Assembly (NCBI GenBank): GCA_009772985.1
Contig: WOUS01000008.1
Location: 91,332 to 155,331 of the forward strand
From: Anaerolineaceae bacterium
GTDB lineage: Bacteria; Chloroflexota; Anaerolineae; Anaerolineales; Villigracilaceae
Direction of reading: 5' to 3'
Length of the DNA stretch: 64,000 bases
Shown: piece after piece, positions 40,171 through 50,210 of the stretch
Layout: each line of letters begins with the position of its first letter
Position numbering within the stretch: position 1 is the stretch's first letter
Program-made: the position numbers and the translations under genes
Notes under the pieces: model-generated
Told to the model about the DNA's origin: nothing
Seen by the model: only the letters and a program-made list of their open reading frames with translations
Database searches by the model: none

Positions 40171-41858
40171 GGATGATCTATCCGTTGCTTGATATTCTCG
40201 AGTCGGGCAGTCATTTCTGTTCCAAGGTTTTCGGCAATTTCCGGTTGCTTCTTCATAAGTTCTTGAATGGCACTTACAAATCGTATGGCAACTACATAGC
40301 GAGACATTTCTGGTGTTGTCTGTCCGATACCGTCTGCAAGAGCCCGGAGAAGGATTGCCTGGGCATATGCGCGTGCTTCAGCTTGTAACCGCTCTGCCTC
40401 CGCTTCTCCTTCCGAGAGGGTTTGATCCGCCTGACGCGCCCATGATGATTGCCATGTGGCCAATTGCTGGCTGGTAATGGTATCCTCTTTCTCTTCGGAG
40501 AACTTGAAATCCACCATCCTGGAAGTGAATACCACAACCCCCTGTTCTTCCAGCCTTTTTTGGAGAATCAACTTTATCTCCTCTCCGATTTCCACATACG
40601 TGCTGCTGTATTTATCCCTGTTTTGGGGCTGCCACAGTTCATTCAATGTACGCCTAGACAGGGTTTGTTGAGCGGCCTGCTCGATCTGTTTGACGACTCT
40701 TTCATCCCAACGAACAACCATTTTGTTGTCCGGCGAGGTTTGTGCTACTCCCAGCAGCATCAATAACCTTCGAATCCATTTTGATGAGTAAGAGAAACCT
40801 CCTTCGTTGTCCGGGGAAGAACCATTTACTTTGAAGACCATGAACAGTTTTGCCTTGAATGGAATCCCGTCTTTTGTTACTGCATCAATCCACGAATTGC
40901 GGACCTGTCTTCGCAAATCCACAACTTCCAGAGGGCGTTCAAATCGCCTGGTGAACACGATTCCCGGGCCTTCTATTCGGGAAAACTCTACGCCAGCCGT
41001 TATGCCCACTACTTGGTGTGCGCGTGTAAAAATAATACCCGGAATCCCATATTGCCGGAAGGGGCTTCCCGGTATCTGCATGGATATTTCGCGGCCCCAA
41101 TCATCGGCAATCACGAGCATCGGGAATTGAATTCCCCATGTATACCAGACAAGAGCAAGAAAGCGTTGCCACTTTTCATTGGTTTTATCGAACAAAACCA
41201 ATTCGCTTTCCGGGTTGTTTGCCGGAATGACGGCCATGGCAAACTCGTATAAGATTAAATAATATGCGAGCAAAAGCGGCATAGAAAAAAAGATAATCCC
41301 TACCCAACGACCCAACAGCCAACCCAGGAAGACGATGCTCAATTGTCCCAAGCCAGAATATAGTCCGCGCCTTTCGCCAAATCTGTAACTCATGAAATAG
41401 ACAACGCCGCCAACTGCGAGAAACAAGGCGATCCATCTGGGCCATACGGGGATCCACCAGAATATTCTCACAACCGCATCAACGATGATCAATTGCATCA
41501 CGGCCATCGTCAATCTTCTATTCGCTTTTTTCCAATCTATTTTGCTCCCGGACGCATCATCATCTGATGGCAACTTTCCCATAACATTCACTCGAGATTT
41601 GTTTTCAAAGGGCGGTTGTCCTTTTTTCTCTCTAATCGCATTTAGAATCATAATAGGATGTAAACATAGGATGGCTGTGATGTACAGAATGGAAAAGATT
41701 AACCCTAAAAGATTGTTCAGTGTTTCGAACACAAAATCAGGTATAGCCCACATGACATAAAAACAGGTCATTAGGACCACGATTATAAGGACCGCGATGA
41801 TGAAACGGCGCAGGATGCGCAGGTCCGTTCTTTTCCCTGAATTTGATTTATTATCCAT
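40167..41858 (-). CDS. SPFH/band-7-like polytopic membrane protein, first of a pair
   Basis: 563 residues. About six membrane helices in the first 225 residues (~15-40, 45-70, 115-135, 140-160, 175-190, 195-215), followed by an SPFH-like domain (GVEFSRIEGPGIVFTRRFERPLEVVDLRRQVRN is its hallmark strand run) and a coiled-coil (LSEGEAEAERLQAEARAYAQA). Starts the AT-rich minus-strand cassette. It faces the PHP gene across a short divergent intergenic region. No NfeD partner, usual for many bacterial SPFH proteins, is seen. Confidence 0.78.
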   Translation of the reverse strand: MDNKSNSGKRTDLRILRRFIIAVLIIVVLMTCFYVMWAIPDFVFETLNNLLGLIFSILYITAILCLHPIMILNAIREKKGQPPFENKSRVNVMGKLPSDDDASGSKIDWKKANRRLTMAVMQLIIVDAVVRIFWWIPVWPRWIALFLAVGGVVYFMSYRFGERRGLYSGLGQLSIVFLGWLLGRWVGIIFFSMPLLLAYYLILYEFAMAVIPANNPESELVLFDKTNEKWQRFLALVWYTWGIQFPMLVIADDWGREISMQIPGSPFRQYGIPGIIFTRAHQVVGITAGVEFSRIEGPGIVFTRRFERPLEVVDLRRQVRNSWIDAVTKDGIPFKAKLFMVFKVNGSSPDNEGGFSYSSKWIRRLLMLLGVAQTSPDNKMVVRWDERVVKQIEQAAQQTLSRRTLNELWQPQNRDKYSSTYVEIGEEIKLILQKRLEEQGVVVFTSRMVDFKFSEEKEDTITSQQLATWQSSWARQADQTLSEGEAEAERLQAEARAYAQAILLRALADGIGQTTPEMSRYVVAIRFVSAIQELMKKQPEIAENLGTEMTARLENIKQRIDHP

Positions 41859-41885
41859 GGTTACTTGAATTGTATACCAAAATCA

Positions 41886-41914
41886 TTGAAAAGAGAAACC
41901 TTTTTTGGTATAAA
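41886..41914 (+). promoter_or_regulatory. promoter of PHP gene, leaderless GTG start
   Basis: TTGAAA (41886-41891), 17-base spacer, TATAAA (41909-41914). The expected start of transcription coincides with GTG 41921, so the mRNA is probably leaderless. Confidence 0.65.
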
Positions 41915-41920
41915 TGATAT

Positions 41921-42577
41921 GTGTTATTTTTGATCGTTGACTTTCACTCCCACACCTCCGCCTCCAAAGATTCGCTCACTTCCCCGGAGCGGCTGATCGC
42001 CTCCGCCCGCCGCCGCGGGCTGGACCGGGTCGTTGTCACCGACCACAACACGATTGCCGGGGCGCGGGCCGCGCACGCGCTCGCGCCGGAACTGGTCATC
42101 GTGGGCGAGGAGATCATGACGACGCGCGGCGAGATCCTGGCCGCGTTCGTGACCGAGGAAATCCCGGCGGGACTCTCGCCGCTGGAGGCCATCCGCCTCC
42201 TGCGGGGGCAGGGGGCGTTTGTCAGCGTGTCGCATCCGTTCGACGCGTGGCGCAGCGGCGCGTGGGATTTGGATGATTTGCTGGAAATCGTCCCGCTGGT
42301 GGACGCGATTGAAGTCTTCAACGCGCGCTGCATGATGCCGGGAGCAAACCGCCGGGCGGCGGAGTTTGCCCGCCAGCACAATCTTCCCGGCACGGCCGGG
42401 TCGGACGCGCACGCCGCGTTCGAGCTGGGACGGGCCGTCGTTTGGCTGCCGCAGTTCGACGGTCCGGATGGTTTGCGGAGCGCCATCCGGCAGGGAACGG
42501 TGCGCGGGAGACAATCCCCATTGTGGATCCATTTCACCTCCCGCTATGCCAGTCTCCGAAAAAAGTTTCGTGTATAA
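41921..42577 (+). CDS. PHP-domain metal-dependent phosphoesterase
   Basis: 218 residues with the PHP metal-ligand motifs in order: DFHSHTSAS (H-x-H), VTDHNTIAGA (D-H), VGEEIMT (Glu), SVSHPFD (His) and GSDAHAAFELG (D-x-H). PHP enzymes hydrolyse phosphoesters of nucleotides or small molecules; the substrate is unknown. The start is GTG 41921, supported by the promoter; TTG 41930 is an alternative. Its last codons overlap the TATAAT box (42573-42578) of the tRNA-Leu gene. Confidence 0.85.
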   Translation: MLFLIVDFHSHTSASKDSLTSPERLIASARRRGLDRVVVTDHNTIAGARAAHALAPELVIVGEEIMTTRGEILAAFVTEEIPAGLSPLEAIRLLRGQGAFVSVSHPFDAWRSGAWDLDDLLEIVPLVDAIEVFNARCMMPGANRRAAEFARQHNLPGTAGSDAHAAFELGRAVVWLPQFDGPDGLRSAIRQGTVRGRQSPLWIHFTSRYASLRKKFRV

Positions 42578-42586
42578 TTGCGGCGT

Positions 42587-42670
42587 GGGGCGGTGGCGGA
42601 ATTGGCAGACGCTGCGGACTTAAAATCCGCCGGTGGAGACACCGTGTGGGTTCGACCCCCACCCGCCCTA
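42587..42670 (+). tRNA. tRNA-Leu (anticodon UAA)
   Basis: Acceptor stem GGGGCGG (42587-42593) pairs with CCGCCCT (42663-42669) with one G-T. Anticodon stem GCGGA/TCCGC with loop CTTAAAA, anticodon TAA at 42621-42623. Long variable arm (CGGTGGAGACACCG), as for class II leucine tRNA. T-arm GTGGG-TTCGACC-CCCAC. The 3' CCA is not encoded. TATAAT lies at 42573-42578. Confidence 0.95.
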
Positions 42671-42673
42671 CTT

Positions 42674-42704
42674 GCTGGTTCGGCAGTTCAACTGCCGAAC
42701 CAGC
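42674..42704 (+). terminator. hairpin after tRNA-Leu
   Basis: A perfect 31-base palindrome from GCTGGTTCGGCAGTT to AACTGCCGAACCAGC around a single C. It has only a weak T-run (GTTTAAA) and probably ends or trims the tRNA transcript. Confidence 0.7.
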
Positions 42705-42813
42705 GTTTAAAGGCTTGTGACACCTTGCACAATAAAAAGGGGAGTTATATCTCTTGCACAAAACGTGTAAATATTGGACAATATTAATATCAACCTGCCA
42801 AAGGAGAAAACAA

Positions 42814-44718
<1,905 letters not shown>

Positions 44719-44721
44719 TTC

Positions 44722-44793
44722 TCACCACAAAGGGCGCAAAGGTTCACGAAGGTTTTTCCTTTGTGCCCTTTGTGTCCTTTGTGTTTAAAGACG
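44722..44793. repeat. imperfect palindrome of CCTTTGTG units
   Basis: CACAAAGGGCGCAAAGGTTC on the left pairs with CCTTTGTGCCCTTTGTG on the right. A half copy occurs at about 20131-20165. It fills the gap between fhs and the amidase gene. Confidence 0.65.
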
Positions 44794-44797
44794 ACTC

Positions 44798-46159
44798 GTG
44801 GACCTTGATCCTGCCGCGCTGACCATTTCCTCCGCCCTCGCACGCATCCGCGCCGGGGAGATTTCCGCAGCCTCCCTGACCTCAGCCTGCCGCGCCCAAA
44901 TCGAGCGGCTCGACCCGGCGATCAACGCGTACATTTGCGTGGCCGGCGATGGGGTACGCGGAGCCGGTCCCGCCGCCGGCGCGCTGCCTGTGCCGGTGGC
45001 GGTGAAGGATTTGATTAACGTGGCCGGGCTGCCAACCACCGCCGGCGCGCCGAAATTCTTTGGGGATAGGCCTGCCGAAGCAGACGCCTTTGTTATCGAG
45101 AAACTGCGCCTGGCGGGGGCGTTCATTCTGGGCAAGACCAACACACACGAGATTGCGCTGGGCGTGACCGGCGTCAACCCGCATTTCGGTCCGGTGCGCA
45201 ACCCGCACAATCTGGAGCGGATTACCGGCGGCTCCTCGTCTGGTTCGGCGGCGGCAGTCGCGGCCGGGATGGCATTCGCCGCGCTTGGCACGGATACCGG
45301 CGGCAGCATCCGCATCCCGGCAAGTTTGTGCGGGGTGGTCGGGCTGAAGCCTACGCGCGGACGGGTCAGCACGCGCGGTGTCCTGCCGCTCTCGTGGAAC
45401 CTGGACCACGTGGGGCCGCTCACGCGCTCGGTCCGGGACGCGGCGCTCATGCTCCAGGTCCTGGCCGGATACGATCCGCTCGACCCGGCCTCGGCCGACG
45501 TACCCGTGGAGGATTATCTCATCCATCTGGAGGACGGGGTGGAGGGCTGGCGGATGGCAGTGGCGGCAGGAGAATATGTCGAGGCGGCGGATCCCGAAGT
45601 TTTGGCGGCGGTGGGCGAAGCCGTGCGGGTTTTCAAGGATAATGGCGCGCAGATCGAAAAAGCGGACCTTCCCTGGCTTTCTGACCTGGCCCACGCCAAC
45701 GCCCGCATGACCCAGGCCGACGCGGCGGCTTTTCACCGCGAGCGTCTGGAAGCCCACCCCGACTGGTTCGGCGAGGATGTTCGCCACCGGCTGGAGAAGG
45801 GCGCGGCTGCCACCTCAACCGAGTACGCGCTGGCGAGGCGGGAGCAGGCCGAGGGTCGCCGCCGCTTCGATGTTTTCTTCCGCAAATATGATGCTTTGCT
45901 TCTGCCCACCACGCCCATCCCGGCCCCGCCCATCGAGGGGACGGAGGCCATCCAGGCCGCGCGCCAGTTGACGCGCTTCACCGCGCCGTTCAACCTGACC
46001 GGCCTGCCGGCGCTGTCGGTGCCGTGTGGCTTCACACAGGATGGACTGCCCATCGGCCTGCAGATCGTTTCCCGGTTGTGGGCCGAGGCGCTGGTTTTGC
46101 AGGCCGGGCACGCCTTCGAGCAGGCCGTGGAACTTGATTTCCGCCCGGCGTTTTCCTGA
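44798..46159 (+). CDS. amidase signature family enzyme (GatA-like)
   Basis: 453 residues. Amidase-signature Ser-cisSer-Lys triad: Lys in VAVKDLINVAG, the Ser-rich stretch GGSSSGSAAAVAAGM, and the nucleophile Ser in GTDTGGSIRIPASLCG. GatA is about 480 residues and has gatB/gatC neighbours; none are here, so a general amidase is the safer call. It begins with GTG 44798 directly after the CCTTTGTG palindrome, with no strong ribosome-binding site visible. A shared terminator follows. Confidence 0.87.
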   Translation: MDLDPAALTISSALARIRAGEISAASLTSACRAQIERLDPAINAYICVAGDGVRGAGPAAGALPVPVAVKDLINVAGLPTTAGAPKFFGDRPAEADAFVIEKLRLAGAFILGKTNTHEIALGVTGVNPHFGPVRNPHNLERITGGSSSGSAAAVAAGMAFAALGTDTGGSIRIPASLCGVVGLKPTRGRVSTRGVLPLSWNLDHVGPLTRSVRDAALMLQVLAGYDPLDPASADVPVEDYLIHLEDGVEGWRMAVAAGEYVEAADPEVLAAVGEAVRVFKDNGAQIEKADLPWLSDLAHANARMTQADAAAFHRERLEAHPDWFGEDVRHRLEKGAAATSTEYALARREQAEGRRRFDVFFRKYDALLLPTTPIPAPPIEGTEAIQAARQLTRFTAPFNLTGLPALSVPCGFTQDGLPIGLQIVSRLWAEALVLQAGHAFEQAVELDFRPAFS

Positions 46160-46175
46160 CGCCCAAACAGGACAG

Positions 46176-46209
46176 CAAGAAGCCTCCACCGAAAAGTGGA
46201 GGCTTCTTG
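46176..46209. terminator. bidirectional terminator between convergent genes
   Basis: CAAGAAGCCTCCAC (46176-46189) and GTGGAGGCTTCTTG (46196-46209) form a perfect 14-bp stem with a 6-base loop, between the amidase (plus) and the SUMF-type lipoprotein (minus). Confidence 0.8.
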
Positions 46210-46237
46210 TTGTTTATCAGCTGGTGCAATATCCCGG

Positions 46238-48055
46238 TTATCTGTTTCTGCATTCACCGGGACCACCGGTCTGATATTGATACCAGTAGCAGGAGTTGGA
46301 GTACGCATTGCAACTTGTTTCGGTGGTAAATTGCGAACAATTAACCCTGGTCGGGACTGGTGTGACACAGGATGGAATGTAGACGGTGAAAGTGACACAG
46401 TCTCCGCCGCCGCCGTCAGTCTCGGCCGGCTGGCAGTAATTCTGGTCGGATGCGAAAGTGTAGTTTTGCGGGCAGCCGGGCTGGCTTCCCTCGGGGGGCT
46501 GGCAGCATTGCGAGGCGGCGTTGTAGGTGTAGCCGGGCAGGCAGGGAGGGTCGGGCGGGCAGCCGGGTTGGTTGGCGGTGACGATGCCATACGTGCAGCC
46601 GTTGTCGTCGCCTCCCGGCGGGACGCAGATGATGCCGTTCCCGGTCACGTAGGAGAAGTATCCCTCGGGGCAGCCGCCGTTGGGGTTGGTGGGATCCGGC
46701 TGCGGCAGGCAGTCATTGGCTCCGACGGCAGTGGTGTAGTTTGGCGGGCAGCCCTGGTCGGGCGGTGTGGCCGGCGTGTATTCACACTGGCCGGTCAGCG
46801 GGTTGAGCGTGTAGCCCTGCGGGCAGCCGGGCTGTCCGCCGGTGGTCACGTTATCCTGCCCGTCGCGGGGCGGACAGATGGTTATCACAATGGTCGAATC
46901 TTCGCCAACGTTAGCGCCGTAGCAGGTAAGCCGGTTGGGATAGCCCGGCGTTTGGACACACTGCAGCCGCTCTCCGTAGGCGGTGACAGTGTAGTCGGCC
47001 GGGTTGGTAACGGGCTGGCCCACGTCAATGTTGATGCCGGTCAGCACGCCCACGGCGCTGTTATCGCAATAGCCGCCAATTACGCTGATCCCGGCGGCGC
47101 CCACTGGAGTGGGGGTCGCGGCTCCGGCGGCATCTCCCTGGTTGTTGCGCGGGAGGTAGGCGGACACCCGGCAGATGGGCAGGGTCGGCTGCGCCACTCT
47201 CTGGGTGGTGATGGTGCAGCGGAAGCCGATATTGGAGGCCGCAAGCGCCGGGTCCATGGCGCCGCGCGTGGAGGTGCGGACGAGCATCTCCGGGCTGTCG
47301 AAGCCGCCGCCGCGCACCACGCGCGTGCTGCCGGCTGCCGGTCCGATGGGGTTCTCGACCGGGGAGGCAGGATAGTAATCTGCCGCGTAGAAGTCCGCGA
47401 CCCACTCGAAGACGTTCCCGCCCATATCCAGGAGGCCGTAGAAACTGGCCCCGCCCGGGTACGAGCCGACGAAATCCGGGGCGGACGGGATCAGGCAGTT
47501 ATTGAAGTTGAGCAGGCTGCAATCCGGAGATGTGTCGCCCCAGGGGTACAGGGTGTGAGTTGGGCCTGCGGCCGCCATTTCCCATTGGGCTTCGGTGGGG
47601 AGGACGCCCTGCGCCCAGTTGCAGTACGTCTGCGCCTGGGCCCAGTCCACCCCGGCTACCGGGTAATCTGCGTAGAATAGGTCGCCGTACCATGAAGCCG
47701 CCTCGTCCAGTTTGGGGAGGGTACAGGTCCCGGCGGCTACACAGCGGGCGTAAGAGCGATTGGTCACCTCGGTCTGGTTGATCCAGAATCCATCCAGGTT
47801 GACCACGTGGGCGGGGGCATTCTCGGCGTCCGACCCCTTGCCCATCTCGAATTCTCCCGGCGGGATGTAGACGATGGTGCTGCCGTCCACCCAGGTCATG
47901 CTGGATCCTGCCACGGGTTCGTAGACTTCCGGCGCAGGGGCCCCGCCGCCTGGCACGGGAGTGGGCGTGGGGGCGCTCGTTGCCGGGGTACAGGCGCTGA
48001 TGATGATGGCCAGTACCAGATAAAGAAGATGGCGGAACTTGGGATGAAGATACAT
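46238..48055 (-). CDS. SUMF/FGE-sulfatase-domain lipoprotein with Cys-rich repeat tail
   Basis: 605 residues. Signal peptide with lipobox I-S-A-C, a Thr/Pro tether, then a formylglycine-generating-enzyme-like (SUMF1) domain at ~50-290: FEMGKGSDAENAPAH, WINQTEVTNRSYARCV, LPTEAQWEMAAAG, GGNVFEWVADFY, RVVRGGGFDS and IGFRC. A linker follows, then a Cys-rich tail with repeats of the form P-G-C-P-x-x-Y-T...C (five or more, ~420-605). The SUMF fold is widely reused for binding, and I do not see the paired catalytic Cys of true FGE. ATG 48053-48055 is preceded by AAGGAGGAG. Confidence 0.83.
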   Translation of the reverse strand: MYLHPKFRHLLYLVLAIIISACTPATSAPTPTPVPGGGAPAPEVYEPVAGSSMTWVDGSTIVYIPPGEFEMGKGSDAENAPAHVVNLDGFWINQTEVTNRSYARCVAAGTCTLPKLDEAASWYGDLFYADYPVAGVDWAQAQTYCNWAQGVLPTEAQWEMAAAGPTHTLYPWGDTSPDCSLLNFNNCLIPSAPDFVGSYPGGASFYGLLDMGGNVFEWVADFYAADYYPASPVENPIGPAAGSTRVVRGGGFDSPEMLVRTSTRGAMDPALAASNIGFRCTITTQRVAQPTLPICRVSAYLPRNNQGDAAGAATPTPVGAAGISVIGGYCDNSAVGVLTGINIDVGQPVTNPADYTVTAYGERLQCVQTPGYPNRLTCYGANVGEDSTIVITICPPRDGQDNVTTGGQPGCPQGYTLNPLTGQCEYTPATPPDQGCPPNYTTAVGANDCLPQPDPTNPNGGCPEGYFSYVTGNGIICVPPGGDDNGCTYGIVTANQPGCPPDPPCLPGYTYNAASQCCQPPEGSQPGCPQNYTFASDQNYCQPAETDGGGGDCVTFTVYIPSCVTPVPTRVNCSQFTTETSCNAYSNSCYWYQYQTGGPGECRNR

Positions 48056-48257
48056 GGCTCCTCCTTGCTTGAGGGGTGCGCGCCAGGATTTTCCAGCGCG
48101 CTGGAACGATGAAATCATTATAGATAATTCTTACCCGATTTTCTACCCCCCAATTGGATGGAACCGGCGATTCCTGAAGCCCTGGTATGCGCATGAATGG
48201 TTCATTAGAGATTTGTATAAGTTTTCTGTGTGACTGGTGCAGACCTTTATAGGTTGG

Positions 48258-48282
48258 TATAATGCAAACGCTAATTTGGAGG
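48258..48282 (+). promoter_or_regulatory. -10 box and RBS of ftsH
   Basis: TATAAT at 48258-48263 and TTGGAGG at 48276-48282, followed by GTG 48288. This excludes the upstream in-frame ATG at 48237, which lies before the -10 box. Confidence 0.6.
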
Positions 48283-48287
48283 CACAC

Positions 48288-50153
48288 GTGAACTCGCGCA
48301 ACCAGTCGTATATCATTTACCTGTTCCTGTTCATTGCCATTGTGGCAATGGTGTATTTCAACTTCAGCAATCCGTCCACTGTCGAGGCGCCGCTGACGCT
48401 GACCCAGCTGGCAGCGGATATCAATGCCGGGGACAAGGTTTCCCGGATCATTGTTGAAGAGAACAACCGTATCCGGGTCATTTATCCAAGCGGTTCCGAA
48501 GATATCGAGCGTGTAACGCAAAAGGAAGCCGAGACGACCCTCGTTGCCCAACTGCTCAATCTGGGCGTCATCCCGGAAAGCCTGGCCAACGTGGACATTG
48601 AAGCCAAAGCCCCCAGTTCATGGGTGGGCATCATGACGATCGGCACTTACATCCTGCCGCTGCTCCTGTTCGGCTTCCTGTTCTGGTTCCTTTTCCGGCA
48701 GGCGCAGGGCAGCAATAATGCCGCCATGGCTTTCGGCAAATCGAAGGCGCGCATGTTCAGCGGCGAACACCCGACTGTCACGTTCGACGATGTGGCCGGG
48801 GTGGACGAATCGAAAGACGAACTGCGCGAGGTGGTGGAATTCCTGAAAGAGCCGCAGAAGTTCATCCAACTCGGAGCGCGCATCCCGAAGGGCGTGCTGC
48901 TGGTCGGCCCTCCGGGAACCGGCAAGACCCTGCTCGCCAAGGCCGTTTCCGGTGAAGCGGGCGTTCCGTTCTTCTCCATCTCCGGCTCGGAATTTGTGGA
49001 AATGTTCGTGGGCGTGGGCGCCAGCCGGGTGCGCGATCTGTTCGAACAGGCCAAGCGTCACTCGCCGTGCATCGTCTTTGTGGATGAAATTGATGCGGTT
49101 GGACGGCAACGCGGCGCCGGGCTGGGCGGCTCGCACGATGAGCGCGAACAAACCCTCAACCAGATGCTCGTGGAAATGGACGGGTTCGACACCGATACCA
49201 ATGTCATTGTTGTGGCGGCTACCAATCGCCCCGACATCCTCGACCCGGCGCTCCTGCGCCCCGGCCGCTTCGACCGCCGCGTCACTCTCGACCGGCCCGA
49301 CATGCGCGGACGCGAGGCCATCCTCAAGGTCCACGTGCGCGGCAAGCCGCTTGAACCGAGTGTGGACCTGGGGTCTGTTGCCCGCGGCACCCCCGGCTTC
49401 GTCGGCGCGGACCTGGAGAACCTGGTCAACGAGGGCGCCATCCTGGCTGCCCGCCGCAACAAGAAGGCCATCAGCCAGTCCGAAATGGAGGAGGCTATTG
49501 AGCGCGTTGTCATGGGCCCGGAGCGCAAGTCCCGGCTCATCAGCGAAGAAGAGAAGCGCATCATTGCCTATCACGAGGCAGGTCACGCCGTGGTCATCAA
49601 CGCCATCCCCGAAGCCGACCCGGTGCAGAAGATCACCATCGTTGGCCGCGGACAGGCCGGCGGTCTGACCTGGAACCGTCCGACCGATGATCGCATGCTC
49701 ACTTCACGCAAGAAAATGCTGGCGCAATTGACCCTGTTCCTCGGCGGCCGCGCAGCCGAGCAAATCGTCTTCGACGATATTACCTCGGGCGCCTCGAATG
49801 ACCTGGAGAACGTTACGAAAATTGCCCGCACCATGGTCACCCGCCTGGGAATGAGCAATGAACTTGGCTCGATGACTTATGGTCAGAAGGAGGAACTTAT
49901 TTTCCTGGGCCGTGAGATCTCCGAGCAGCGTGATTATTCCGAGGCCGTTGCCGAACAGATTGACCGCGAAGTGCGCAAGTTGGTGGATGATTCCTATAAA
50001 AAGGCGCTTGCGATCCTGAAAAAATATCGCGCCGAACTGGACGCCGTGGCCAACAAATTGCTCGAGGTGGAAACGCTGACGCGCGAAGAGTTCGAGAAGA
50101 TTTTCCCGCCCCCGTTCCCAAAGAAGAGCGGCACGCCGCAACCGGCTCGATAA
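48288..50153 (+). CDS. ftsH: ATP-dependent zinc metalloprotease FtsH
   Basis: Membrane-anchored hexameric AAA+ protease, 621 residues, degrades membrane and short-lived proteins. Two N-terminal helices (~7-25 and ~108-130) bracket a small periplasmic-type domain. AAA module: Walker [14 protein letters not shown], Walker [14 protein letters not shown] region [20 protein letters not shown]. Zinc site HEAGH in [11 protein letters not shown]. Start GTG 48288 follows a good RBS. Terminator downstream. Confidence 0.97.
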   Translation: MNSRNQSYIIYLFLFIAIVAMVYFNFSNPSTVEAPLTLTQLAADINAGDKVSRIIVEENNRIRVIYPSGSEDIERVTQKEAETTLVAQLLNLGVIPESLANVDIEAKAPSSWVGIMTIGTYILPLLLFGFLFWFLFRQAQGSNNAAMAFGKSKARMFSGEHPTVTFDDVAGVDESKDELREVVEFLKEPQKFIQLGARIPKGVLLVGPPGTGKTLLAKAVSGEAGVPFFSISGSEFVEMFVGVGASRVRDLFEQAKRHSPCIVFVDEIDAVGRQRGAGLGGSHDEREQTLNQMLVEMDGFDTDTNVIVVAATNRPDILDPALLRPGRFDRRVTLDRPDMRGREAILKVHVRGKPLEPSVDLGSVARGTPGFVGADLENLVNEGAILAARRNKKAISQSEMEEAIERVVMGPERKSRLISEEEKRIIAYHEAGHAVVINAIPEADPVQKITIVGRGQAGGLTWNRPTDDRMLTSRKKMLAQLTLFLGGRAAEQIVFDDITSGASNDLENVTKIARTMVTRLGMSNELGSMTYGQKEELIFLGREISEQRDYSEAVAEQIDREVRKLVDDSYKKALAILKKYRAELDAVANKLLEVETLTREEFEKIFPPPFPKKSGTPQPAR

Positions 50154-50159
50154 ACAAAA

Positions 50160-50196
50160 ATGAACCTCCTGCAAAACGCAGGAGGTTCATTTTTAT
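50160..50196. terminator. bidirectional terminator between ftsH and fadD-like gene
   Basis: ATGAACCTCCTGC (50160-50172) and GCAGGAGGTTCAT (50178-50190) form a perfect 13-bp stem with loop AAAAC. T-runs lie on both sides (TTTTTATT on plus, TTTTTGTTT on minus). Confidence 0.85.
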
Positions 50197-50210
50197 TCTT
50201 TTTCGTCCGG

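Noticed and set aside
46196-47680. 494-aa plus-strand frame antisense to the SUMF-type lipoprotein
   Set aside because: Gly/Ala/Val/Arg-rich shadow; begins inside a terminator and has no ribosome-binding site.
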